This document shows, in pieces, positions 12,201 to 21,971 of a stretch of DNA of 64,000 nt. Every line of letters starts with the position of its first letter. Position 1 is the stretch's first letter. Below the pieces are notes generated by a model. The model was not told where the DNA came from. It saw nothing but the letters and a program-made list of their open reading frames with translations, and ran no database searches. The position numbers and the translations under genes are program-made. The DNA comes from Cyrtodaria siliqua (lineage: Eukaryota; Mollusca; Bivalvia; Adapedonta; Hiatellidae), in NCBI GenBank assembly GCA_037043455.1, contig JAWPHD010001817.1, forward strand, positions 62,001 to 126,000, in the 5' to 3' direction.

Positions 12201-13505
12201 CACATCGAGTGTCTCCTATGTATGACTCACTGTGTTCTGAGAACACATCGAGTGTCTCCTATATATGACTCACTGTGTTCTGAGAACACATCGAGTGTCT
12301 CCTATACATGACTCACTGTGTTCTGAGAACACATCGAGTGTCTCCTATATATGACTCACTGTGTTCTGAGAACACATCGAGTGTCTCCTATATATGACTC
12401 ACTGTGTTCTGAGAACACATCAAGTGTCTCCTATATATGACTCACTGTGTTGTGAGAACATATTGAATGTCTCCTATACATGACTCACTGTGTTCTGAGA
12501 ACACATCAAGTGTCTCCTATATATGACTCACTTGTGTTCTGAGAACACATTGAGTGTCTCCTATGTATGACTCACTGTGTTCTGAGAACTCATCGAGTGT
12601 CTCCTATGTATGACTCACTGCGTTCTGAGAACACATCGAGTGTCTCTTATGTATGACTCCCTGTGTTCTGAGAACACATCGAGTGTCTCCTATGTATGAC
12701 TCCCTGTGTTCTGAGAACACATCGAGTGTCTCCTATGTATGACTCACTGTGTTCTGAGAACACATCGAGTGTCTCCTATGTATGACTCCCTGTGTTCTGA
12801 GAACACATTGAGTATCTGCTATGTATGACTCCCTGTGTTCTGAGAACACATCGAGTGTCTGCTATGTATGACTCCCTGTGTTCTGAGAACACATTGAGTG
12901 TCTCCTATGACTCCCTGTGTTCAGGGAACACATCGAGTGTCTCCTATATATGACTCACTGTGTTCTGAGAACACATCGAGTGTCTCCTATATATGACTCA
13001 CTGTGTTCTGAGAACACATCGAGTGTCTCCTATGTATGACTCCCTGTGTTCTGAGAACACATTGAGTGTCTGCTATGTATGACTCCCTGTGTTCTGAGAA
13101 CACATTGAGTGTCTCCTATGACTCCCTGTGTTCTGGGAACACATCGAGTGTCTCCTATATATGACTCACTGTGTTCTGAGAACACATCGAGTGTCTCCTA
13201 TATATGACTCACTGTGTTCTGAGAACACATCAAGTGTCTCCTATGTATGACTCACTGTGTTCTGAGAACACATCAAGTGTCTCCTATGTATGACTCACTG
13301 TGTTCTGAGAACATATCAAGTGTCTCCTATATATGACTCACTGTGTTCTGAGAACACATCGAGTGTCTCCTATATATAGGACTCATTGTGTTCTGAGAAC
13401 ACATTGAGTTCCATGTTTTGAAGAAAAATAAATATTTTAAGTGTTTGCATTACTCAGTAATGAGTTTCTTGACTTTCTGATACAGCAAATTCTAAACAAA
13501 AAACA
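9211..13505. mobile_element. Foldback/TIR element carrying the 43-bp array
   Basis: The sequence at about 9211-9278 (ttgtttagaatttgcc... ending near aaacactc) recurs in reverse complement at about 13439-13503 (gtgtttgcattactcag... ending ttctaaacaa). The arms are about 65-70 bp with a few mismatches and contain a small palindrome around TTACTCA..TGAGTAA. These arms bracket the whole minisatellite, so the array seems to have grown inside one MITE or foldback transposon. No transposase frame is present. The exact outer border and target duplication are not resolved. Confidence 0.75.
9304..13410 (+). repeat. Minisatellite, 43-bp unit, about 95 copies
   Basis: The unit reads TGACTCACTGTGTTCTGAGA followed by acacatcgagtgtctcctatata (43 nt). 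Variants differ at a few places (cgag/caag/tgag; tatata/tatgta/tataca), and some units are shortened at 'tatgactccctg'. Longer-range blocks recur, for example the run with 'acatattgaatgtctcc', showing higher-order copying. Each full unit contains a 15-nt palindrome GTGTTCTGAGAACAC and the heptamer TGACTCA. It lies wholly in the intron before exon 4. Confidence 0.95.
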
Positions 13506-13768
13506 ATTCTAAAATGATTTAATAGACTGTTTCAAATGAATTGATAGGTTTCTGTAAGTTTATTTGATTGTCTTGTACTGGTGCACATCAGGGGTTGTAC
13601 TGAAAAAATCATTGTTCCTATTTCGAGGCATATAGTTTGACATGGAATAGTGTTCTAAGTAGCAAGTACAAATTCGTGCACGCAAGAAATTATTTAAAAT
13701 GTCTGCACGTAATATTTGTTAATTCTGCAAGTAAAAATATTAACCATGATGATTTCTGCACTGCACAG

Positions 13769-13795
13769 AGTGACGAGGACGTGGAACTTATGGAA
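13769..13795 (+). CDS. Exon 4, 27-nt micro-exon of ERICH3-like gene
   Basis: Nine codons, SDEDVELME, lie between acceptor 'ctgcactgcacag' and donor GTGAGT at 13796, phase 0 to 0. The acidic sequence suits the protein and the phases fit exons 3 and 5. The acceptor is only moderate and the exon is very short, so it could be a chance match. The 4.1-kb minisatellite ends about 360 nt upstream, and a TIR element starts 66 nt downstream. Confidence 0.6.
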
Positions 13796-13861
13796 GTGAG
13801 TTGTGTTTGGGTCAGAGGTCATCTGTTAATATTGCTTTTCTACGTCATTTATTCACACACA

Positions 13862-14134
13862 TATGGTGGCTGATTTCTGCCAATTTTGTTACTTTGGGGA
13901 ACAGAATGACAAAAGAAGTCAAAACATATAGTTGCATGGTTTGAGGATTGAAAGAATGAAAAGTATGAAGAACGAAACATTCATTGAACGAAACATGCAA
14001 TGATACATTCTTTTGAGGTGAAGTTTCTTTATTTTGTGGTAAATGTTTCGACCCCGAAACCACGCGACTATAACTTTTTGTTCTTTCAACCTGAAAGAAC
14101 GAGAGAGTGAGGCAGGTAAAAATCAGCCACCATA
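13862..14134. mobile_element. TIR element (TATGGTGGCTGATTT ends)
   Basis: The left end TATGGTGGCTGATTTCTGCC is matched in reverse complement by 'aatcagccaccata' at the right end. An inner inverted pair (gttctttcaacctgaaagaac) lies near the right end. About 270 bp, no coding capacity; a small non-autonomous DNA element. Family not recognised. Confidence 0.65.
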
Positions 14135-14267
14135 GTAATCAGTGAATCAAGACTCTCCCAGTGTGACACGTTCTGCTGCAAAACTTGTTATTTCTCAAAA
14201 CATTTGGATCTCAGATGTCGGTAAGGACAACATCTCGAACCACAAATTATGGTCTAACAAAATGCTG

Positions 14268-14362
14268 AATTGGTTGCTGTCGTACCTGGCTACCCACTTG
14301 CATTCCAAAGTACGAAGATGTATATGTACAAACAAATGGGTTCCCAGGTACAACAACCAATT
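14268..14362. repeat. Inverted repeat (hairpin)
   Basis: The arm AATTGGTTGCTGTCGTACCT is matched by 'aggtacaacaaccaatt' about 50 nt later, giving a stem of roughly 18-20 bp. It could be the ends of a tiny foldback element. Confidence 0.7.
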
Positions 14363-14556
14363 TATCTCTTGTTTAACCCAGACGTGATATTGAGAGTAGG
14401 GTTATAGTCTTTTCTGTAAACTGGAAAGGTGCAGGATCGAACCATATTTTGACATACCACTTTATTTAAAATCCCAATTATTTCTAAATAATTTCTTTCA
14501 AAACTAGTCCACTGTTTTTAAATCAGTCATATTGACCTGGTATTCACACGGCTGAA

Positions 14557-14749
14557 TTGACCCTTAACCCGCTATGCACGACTATAATAGCCGTTGCGTC
14601 CATGCGAGTAACGCACAGCCTGATCAGGGTTTACAATGTTTGGCTTCTGATCAATCATTTTTCCCAAAACACCCCTTTGTCACATAAATGGAATGGTCAA
14701 TTCAAAGAAAGAACAGTCCATTATATATCTGTAGCGGGTTAAGGGTTAA
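14557..14749 (+). mobile_element. TTAA MITE family, copy 3
   Basis: It starts TTGACCCTTAACCCGCTATG (TTAA changed to TTGA) and ends TAGCGGGTTAAGGGTTAA. It shares the 'acacccctttgtcacataaa' landmark with the other copies. Part of the internal stem is deleted. Confidence 0.85.
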
Positions 14750-14934
14750 CACTCTCTCAGAGAAGCAGTATTCACAGAATGACCAGATTTTAACCACTGG
14801 CTATTGAAATAGAATTGTGTGAAAACAATACCCAGATTACCGAGGATAGTGACTGTGTGTTTGATGGCGTGATATTAAAAGATATGCTTCATGCATTAAC
14901 AAACAGAATTCTCTTCATGCTACGCTTGATAGGG

Positions 14935-15655
14935 CTGCAATTAAATCTTCCTGCAATTAAATCTTTCTGCAATTAAATCTATGTCCTGCACAATTAAATC
15001 TGGAATCCTGCACAATTAAATCTTGAATCCTGCGATTAAATCTGTTATCCTATATTAAATATGGATTGAGTCTTGCAATTAAATATGGAATCGAACAATT
15101 AAATCTGGAGTCCTGTAAATAAATCTAGAATCTGGCAATTTACTCTGTAGTCCTGTAGGAATTCGGCACTTACATCTGGAATCCTGCAATTAAATCTAAA
15201 ATCCTGTATTAAGTCTTGCACAGTTAAATTTGGAATCTGGCAATTAAATCTTGAATCCAGCAATTAAATCTTGAATCCCGCAATTAAATCAATTAAATCT
15301 TGAATCCAGCAATTAAATCTTGAATCCCGCAATTAAATCAGCAATTAAATCTGGAATCCAGCAATTAAATCTGAAATCCAGCAATTAAATCTTGAATCCC
15401 GCAATTAAATCAATTAAATCTTGAATCCAGCAATTAAATCTGGAATCCCGCAATTAAATCAATTAAATCTGGAATCCCGCAATTAAATCAATTAAATCTT
15501 GAATCCAGCAATTAAATCTGGAATCCAGCAATTAAATCTGAAATCCAGCAATTAAATCAGGGAATTCTGAAATTAGATCTGGAATTCTACAATTAGATCT
15601 GGAATCCAGGACAGTTAAATTTGGATTCCTGCTATTAAATATTCATGCAGTTAAA
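14935..15655 (+). repeat. AT-rich minisatellite, about 20-bp unit
   Basis: The unit is close to 'caattaaatctggaatccag', repeated about 30-35 times with decay at both ends. A composite unit with a doubled 'aattaaatc' (about 38 nt) recurs at 15285-15500, which suggests a second round of duplication. Intronic. Confidence 0.9.
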
Positions 15656-15710
15656 TATAGAATCGATTTTTGTATAGTAAAACTGTTAGGAAAAGTGGGA
15701 ACAACGCTGG

Positions 15711-15880
15711 ATTCAGGAAGTAGGAATGGTCAACATCATTTCCAGTAGTAGAGCGTTGAACCAAGGATAGAAAAGTTGTGTGTTCTATCCCCGCCATAAC
15801 CATGTGTGTTGTGTCCCTAAGCAAGACACTTTATGTGCATTTGCTTAGTAGTGGTTCTACCCAGGAAGACATTGAGAGCG
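15711..15880 (+). mobile_element. tRNA-derived SINE head (probable)
   Basis: The phrase TAGTAGAGCG followed about 35 nt later by GTTCTATCCCC matches the spacing and form of tRNA A and B boxes. The following 'cctaagcaagacactttatg' is a phrase I know from invertebrate SINEs. The copy is worn and the tail is not clear. Confidence 0.55.
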
Positions 15881-16074
15881 ATTAAAATAAGTTCAGAGAG
15901 CTTTCGTTACAACCAATGTAAAATAAATAAGTTTAAACTACCATCATTTTAGAAGTTGGTAAAAGCGTTTAGATAAATATCCTTTATTCTCATGACACAA
16001 TTCTCTCTTTTTACATATTGCATAATTTTACCTTTTTTTTTGTCGATTCTTACGGATGACTGGTGGTATACAGT

Positions 16075-16198
16075 ACTGAATCTACCCAGGAAAAAGTGGG
16101 TGGTCTACCTCCACCACTAGAAAATCAACCATCATAATATTATATAGCTTAAAATGGGCTGAAAATGACGTAAAACAACATTCAACCAACCAACAATC
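16075..16198 (+). mobile_element. SINE 3' tail fragment
   Basis: The stretch begins with 'gaatctacccaggaaaaagt', runs through 'gaaaatgacgtaaaacaaca' and ends in an AACC-type run (caaccaaccaac). This is a typical mollusc SINE tail in + orientation; the tRNA-like head is missing. Confidence 0.55.
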
Positions 16199-16822
16199 TA
16201 CTTGTTTCGTTGTTTCCCTTGTAAAGTGTTTTTTCTGTCAATGTCCTCTGTCCATCCATCTGTGTGTCCGTCTGTCTATCTCAGGCATTATGTGTCCTAC
16301 TGTTTTTATAAACCCTTGCCTAAATTAACTTGTTTTCTTTTAAACTATAGTTTACTTATGCTTTTAAAAAACATATTAAACTAGACATTAATTGCGTGTA
16401 CATAGAGCTTTAACTTTTATTTTAACACAATGTTTTTCATTATAGACTCTTTAAAGTTTTTTTTTAAGCAAACATTCCATACATTAGCAGTACCTCCAGA
16501 TATTCCAATTTTTAGGGGTATTTCTATATTGAAACTTGCAAAATCAGCATTGAAAAAATAATTAGGAGTAAAATCAGCACTGACAATGTATTTGTGCAGT
16601 ACATAAATAGCATATCTGTAAGTAAAAAGCAACAAAGCCATGATAATTACACTTAGATCGTAAATGATTAAAAGAAAGACCTCCAATGCTGATTTATTTA
16701 GCACGAGAAATACCCTTTGACAGGAAAACTTATCTGGAACACTTGGTAGATTCCATAATTATGGTGGGGAAGATGTTCATTTTCATATTTTCATCTTTAT
16801 TCTTGTTTGTACTTTAACTGCA

Positions 16823-17103
16823 CATTACGTGGTCCCGTCTTAATTCCATTAAGCGATGGGAAAGCTTATATTAGCAGGATTTTATAACCGATATTTCGAC
16901 AACAAAACATGTTTAGAAGCATTTTTACTGGAAAAAAATGTGATAACCTGTTTAAAACTACCTATTAAATGTTTTAATTTTACAATATACAAACGTTTTA
17001 AGCAGAAATTAAGGTTTTATTTCATACCCCAGCCAACCCCGTTATTGCTTCTTGGAGAAGGGGTTGGATGTGGTATGAAAGTTAATACTCGGACCACGTA
17101 ATG
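16823..17103 (+). mobile_element. CATTACGTGG MITE, copy 2
   Basis: The ends are CATTACGTGGTCCCGTCTTA and its inverted partner CGGACCACGTAATG. The internal landmark is 'ataccccagccaaccccgtt' followed by 'ggagaaggggttggatg', itself an inverted pair. About 280 bp with no intact coding frame. Three other copies lie in this window. Confidence 0.85.
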
Positions 17104-17630
17104 TATCATTTATTTTAAAAAATAATTGTAAATATGAACAAAAGTATTAAACTTATAGTCATCGAAGTTTCAGAATGCATCCTTATTTCTAAATCGCATA
17201 GCTACTTTTCGGAGAGGCGTGACACAGGATATCCAAAAGTTGGGGATATTAATTCAGCTAAAGTGGTTGTCTTTTGAAAAGTTTAAAAACCAATTATCAA
17301 TAATTTTGAGAAAATGGTACTTTAGGAATAATAGTTACCGTGGAAAATTTATCAAAACATTTCTTGAAAAAGAAGAAACTATTAATGGAATATAGAGAAT
17401 AAGATCCCTGTGTCACACCCTTTATAGTTCATTCATTGTGTGTATTGTATAACATCCCTACACTGCCAGATAAGGGGCTGACACAGGATTTGGGAAGTGG
17501 GAATAGCAGAACCCTGTGCTGCCCCCTCCAAGGAGATTGAATAACAGAAACTTGAACCAATTTTGTTTAAATTACATTTAAATTATGTTATTAATTGTTA
17601 AGTAAACTATAATTATTGTTTCACCAACAG

Positions 17631-17835
17631 GGGAATTTGATGTTGCACCGACAAGAGCCGGCAATGATGCACCAGGGAGAGGTGCAGACGCTGTGTGAGA
17701 TCACGATGAAATACCATGGACCTAACCTCACACTACCCAGAGATCAATTTGACCCTACACAGGAAGTGTCCATTGAACAACAGCATTGTGGGGGAAACAC
17801 ACTTCCTGTGTTCAAAGAGAGGCTGCAGGGAGGAA
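17631..17835 (+). CDS. Exon 5: first half of DUF4590 domain
   Basis: The acceptor 'gtttcaccaacag' and donor GTATGT at 17836 bound 205 nt, phase 0 to 1. The exon encodes a Met/His/Gln-rich lead (GNLMLHRQEPAMMHQ), then EVQTLCEITMKYHGPNLTL, a strand-like segment, and EQQHCGGNTLPVFKERLQGG. The QQHCGG..VFK signature followed by the next exon's RRHRGYPFSLT is what I recognise as DUF4590 of ERICH3 proteins. The domain's biochemical function is unknown. Conserved Cys residues here and in exon 6 could be structural or metal-binding (inference). Confidence 0.9.
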
Positions 17836-18060
17836 GTATGTTGTTTGATGGATCTTTGTCAGTATTCAGTCCATCTAACCAAAGACCTCATAACAAATAG
17901 ATAATAAGGAACTGAAATTTATCTAAATTTCATGTGACAGAGTGCGGGAATTTCACAAAATATTGCATGACTTAAAACACACATATCAAAGTTTTATGAA
18001 GACACATTTTATTTATGTGGAAGTACCACTATGTAAACCCCTAAAATTTTAAGAGCAAAG

Positions 18061-18530
18061 TCAAAAATAGTGGCATATATAGTAGTCGCACCATCCGTCA
18101 GTCCGTCCGTCCGTTCGTCCGGACAATCGTGTCCAGTAAATAACAGGGATATTCATGGACGGATTTTCAAATAACTTGGTACAAGTGCTCACCACAACAA
18201 GATGACGTGTTACGCACACAATCCAGGTCCATGGCTTCAAGGTCAAGGTCACACTTAGAGGTCAAAGGTCAAAATGAAGTGCTTTTGTGTCCGGTTAATA
18301 ACTCTGATATTCATGGACAGATTTTCAAATAACTTGGCACAAGTGCTCACCACAACAAGATGACATGTTGCACACAAAATCCAGGTCCATGGCTTCAAGG
18401 TCAAGGTCACACTTAGAGGTCAAAGGTCAAAATGAAGTGCTTTTGTGTCCAGTTAATAACTCTGATATTCGATTCATGGACAGATTTTCAAATAACAAAG
18501 TACACAATTCTCCTTCACAATTGAAGGTAT
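18061..18530. repeat. Dispersed bivalve-type repeat with AGGTCA motifs
   Basis: It opens 'tatagtagtcgcaccatccg' with stacked gtccgtcc, then two to three units of about 160 nt, each containing 'attttcaaataacttgg', 'aggtccatggcttcaaggtc' and AGGTCAAAGGTCA (18259-18271, 18417-18429). A relative lies at 59995-60460. The class of mobile element is not clear. Confidence 0.75.
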
Positions 18531-18577
18531 TTTGTCAGTAAAACTGCTAAGCTTGAGGACACATCATGCAGGAACTC

Positions 18578-18766
18578 TTAACCCTTAACCCGCTAAACAC
18601 GACTATAATGGCCTTTGCGTCCATTGTAAATCCAGAGTCGCAAGCTGATCAGGGTTTACAATGTCTGGCTGCTGATGAGCCAAACACCCCTTTGTCACAT
18701 AAATGGAATGGTCTTAATTCAAAGAAAGAACAGTCCATTATATATATGTAGGGGGTTAAGGGTTAA
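18578..18766 (+). mobile_element. TTAA MITE family, copy 4
   Basis: It starts TTAACCCTTAACCCGCTAAA and ends GGGGGTTAAGGGTTAA with TTAA on both sides. It lacks part of the internal stem and of the 'gatcagtcattt' segment. It lies 180 nt before exon 6. Confidence 0.85.
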
Positions 18767-18944
18767 GAAGAAGTATGATATAAACTGATTGGTAGACTTC
18801 CACTGGGGTCTATTTCTACTAAACACATCATGTAAAAACTAACTGAATCGTAAAATAGCATGATTGAAGCAGCAGCATTTTAAGTGAAGTTTTAAAAAAA
18901 GAAAATCCAACATTAATTTTATGTAATTTATTTTAACATTTCAG

Positions 18945-19131
18945 GTACATTTTCATTTATATCGCGTCGTCACCGTGGTTACCCATTCAGCCTGACACTG
19001 TACATAGACGGGCGTATGGATTGTCGTGTGAGCACGTGCTGCGAATACAGACATGCGGTGGGCGTCAAGCTTGGTGGCAAGATGGGGCACTTCAGTCTGA
19101 CGGCTATCACTGGTGCTACACCCTGCTACAA
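18945..19131 (+). CDS. Exon 6: second half of DUF4590 domain
   Basis: The acceptor 'ttttaacatttcag' and donor GTAAGA at 19132 bound 187 nt, phase 1 to 2. The exon reads STFSFISRRHRGYPFSLTLY, then IDGRMDCRVSTCCEYRHAVG, then VKLGGKMGHFSLTAITGATPCYK. The pattern FISRRHRGYPFSLT..SSCCEY-like..LGGK.GHF..PCYKC is the most conserved part of ERICH3/DUF4590 and is the main basis for naming the gene. Conserved Cys residues are C-x9-CC and, with exon 7, CYKC. A minisatellite begins within about 10 nt of the donor. Confidence 0.97.
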
Positions 19132-19139
19132 GTAAGAAT

Positions 19140-21345
19140 ATGAGAGTCTATACATTTAACACGTGCTTAATGTGATAATAAAAAGAGAGGTCTGTCCAGT
19201 TAACTTGTGCTTAATGTGATAATAAAAAGAGGTCTGTCCAGTTAACTTGTGCTTAATGTGATAATAAAAAGAGAGGTTTGTCCAGTTAACTTGTGCTTAA
19301 TGTGATAATAAAAAAAACTGAGGTCTGTCCAGTTAACTTGTGCTTAATGTGATAATAAAAAGAGAGATCTGTCCAGTTAACTTGTGGTTAATGTGATAAT
19401 GAAAACAGAGGTCTGTCCAGTTAACTTGTGCTTAATGTGATAATAAAAAGAGAGATCTGTCCAGTTAACTTGTGGTTAATGTGATAATGAAAACAGAGGT
19501 CTGTCCAGTTAACTTATGCTTAATGTGATAATAAAAAGAGTGATCTGTCCAGTTAATCTGTGCTTAATGTGATAATGAAAACAGAGGTCTGTCCAGTTAA
19601 CTTATGCTTAATGTGATAATAAAAAGAGAGATCTGTCCAGTTAATCTGTGCTTAATGTGATAATGAAAACAGAGGTCTGTCCAGTTAACTTATGCTTAAT
19701 GTGATAATAAAAAGAGAGGTATGTCCAGTTAATCTGTGCTTAATGTGATAATGAAAACAGAGGTCTGTCCAGTTAACTTATGCTTAATGTGATAATAAAA
19801 AGAGAGATCTGTCCAGTTAATCTGTGCTTAATGTGATAATGAAAACAGAGGTCTGTCCAGTTAACTTATGCTTAATGTGATAATAAAAAGAGAGGTCTGT
19901 CCAGTTAACTTATGCTTAATGTGATAATGAAAACAGAGGTCTGTCCAGTTAACTTATGCTTAATGTGATAATAAAAAGAGAGATCTGTCCAGTTAATCTG
20001 TGCTTAATGTGATAATGAAAACAGAGGTCTGTCCAGTTAACTTATGCTTAATGTGATAATAAAAAGAGAGGTCTGTCCAGTTAACTTATGCTTAATGTGA
20101 TAATAAAAAGAGAGGTCTGTCCAGTTAACTTATGCTTAATGTGATAATAAAAAGAGAGGTATGTCCAGTTAATCTGTGCTTAATGTGATAATAAAAAGAG
20201 AGGTATGTCCAGTTAATCTGTGCTTAATGTGATAATAAAAAGAGAGGTATGTCCAGTTAATCTGTGCTTAATGTGATAATGAAAACAGAGGTCTGTCCAG
20301 TTAACTTATGCTTAATGTGATAATAAAAAGAGAGATCTGTCCAGTTAATCTGTGCTTAATGTGATAATGAAAACAGAGGTCTGTCCAGTTAACTTATGCT
20401 TAATGTGATAATAAAAAGAGAGGTATGTCCAGTTAATCTGTGCTTAATGTGATAATGAAAACAGAGGTCTGTCCAGTTAACTTATGCTTAATGTGATAAT
20501 AAAAAGAGAGATCTGTCCAGTTAATCTGTGCTTAATGTGATAATGAAAACAGAGGTCTGTCCAGTTAACTTATGCTTAATGTGATAATAAAAAGAGAGGT
20601 CTGTCCAGTTAACTTATGCTTAATGTGATAATGAAAACAGAGGTCTGTCCAGTTAACTTATGCTTAATGTGATAATAAAAAGAGAGATCTGTCCAGTTAA
20701 TCTGTGCTTAATGTGATAATGAAAACAGAGGTCTGTCCAGTTAACTTATGCTTAATGTGATAATAAAAAGAGAGGTCTGTCCAGTTAACTTATGCTTAAT
20801 GTGATAATAAAAAGAGAGGTCTGTCCAGTTAACTTATGCTTAATGTGATAATAAAAAGAGAGGTATGTCCAGTTAATCTGTGCTTAATGTGATAATAAAA
20901 AGAGAGGTATGTCCAGTTAATCTGTGCTTAATGTGATAATAAAAAGAGAGGTATGTCCAGTTAATCTGTGCTTAATGTGATAATAAAAAGAGAGGTATGT
21001 CCAGTTAATCTGTGCTTAATGTGATAATAAAAAGAGAGGTATGTCCAGTTAACTTATGCTTAATGTGATAATAAAAAGAGAGGTATGTCCAGTTAATCTG
21101 TGCTTAATGTGATAATAAAAAGAGAGGTATGTCCAGTTAATCTGTGCTTAATGTGATAATAAAAAGAGAGGTATGTCCAGTTAATCTGTGCTTAATGTGA
21201 TAATAAAAAGAGAGGTATGTCCAGTTAACTTATGCTTAATGTGATAATAAAAAGAGAGGTATGTCCAGTTAATCTGTGCTTAATGTGATAATAAAAAGAG
21301 AGGTATGTCCAGTTAATCTGTGCTTAATGTGATAATAACAAATTA
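19140..21345 (+). repeat. Minisatellite, 44-bp unit, about 50 copies
   Basis: The unit is 'gaggtctgtccagttaactt' plus 'atgcttaatgtgataataaaaaga'. Two main variants (ataataaaaagagag... and ataatgaaaacagag...; taacttatgc and taatctgtgc) alternate in the left and middle parts and give way to a homogeneous run of taatctgtgc units near 20850-21345. This is higher-order structure. The array starts right after the exon 6 donor and covers most of the intron. Confidence 0.95.
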
Positions 21346-21795
21346 GGTGTATTATCTAGAATAACACATGCTTGAGTGTGATAATGAAAAAATAATAGGG
21401 ATCTGTTCAAAATAACGAATGGTTAATGGAACAGACACACTGATGATTTTGATGCATGAAATATTTTATAAAACTTGGTAGAAACATTGACATGGTGTTT
21501 TTTTTAATTTCGAAAATATGATGTCTGTATCATCTGAGGGAAAAATTTCCGGCATTATGTTTTGGAATCATGAATATTTTGCTTCTTTGTAAAATTTATG
21601 TTAAGATCATGAACTAATGTTATGTGATAGAACATTTTGTGCTTGTCTGTTTTTGCATACATTATGGAAGATACGGTGAAAATAATGTATGGAAAGGACC
21701 GAAGCTGTGTTCTCTTAAAGCAGGTTGTTTCTAAATAGAGTTGGTCTCTTAAGAGGGTTTGACTGTATTTACTTTAATAACGTCCACTATTGCAG
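21346..21795. other. Intron 6, distal part
   Basis: A decayed unit of the 44-bp array persists to about 21425. The remaining sequence to the acceptor is unique and AT-rich with no gene signal. Confidence 0.6.
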
Positions 21796-21971
21796 GTGCA
21801 AGTTAAGCTGTCAGGCACCGCCAAGAAGTCTCAAACTGAAGAAGTCGACACCCAGAGGGAAGAAGAAGCACGAAGACCCACCCCAGGAGGAGGTATTTGT
21901 CGAGGGAACACCTAGGACTCCTGTCAAGAAGACCGAGAAGGAACCAGATATTTCTGGCAAAAGTGATGAAG
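21796..21971 (+). CDS. Exon 7: end of DUF4590 and basic linker
   Basis: The acceptor 'ccactattgcag' and donor GTATAT at 21972 bound 176 nt, phase 2 to 1. With exon 6 it completes CYKCKLSCQAPP, then gives a Lys/Pro-rich basic run (LKLKKSTPRGKKKHEDPPQE) and ends EKEPDISGKSDEG. Two TP dipeptides in a basic context could be proline-directed kinase sites (inference). The upstream in-frame Met codons belong to intron. The donor (g|gtatat) is weaker than most in this gene. Confidence 0.87.

Larger units (their letters stand above)
13796..17630. other. Intron 4: MITEs, hairpin, 20-bp repeats, SINE pieces
   Basis: The intron holds a TIR element (13862-14134), a hairpin (14268-14362), a TTAA MITE (14557-14749), a 20-bp minisatellite (14935-15655), a tRNA-SINE head (15711-15880), a SINE tail (16075-16198) and a CATTACGTGG MITE (16823-17103). 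The sequence between them is AT-rich and non-coding. Confidence 0.7.
17836..18944. other. Intron 5: dispersed AGGTCA repeat and MITE
   Basis: The first 140 nt share a phrase with 54276-54345 (see findings). A tandem dispersed repeat fills 18061-18530 and a TTAA MITE fills 18578-18766. The rest shows nothing coding. Confidence 0.7.

Noticed and set aside
9304..13410. CRISPR-like regular array with palindromic units
   Set aside because: There are no unique spacers; the whole 43-bp unit repeats, in a eukaryotic intron.
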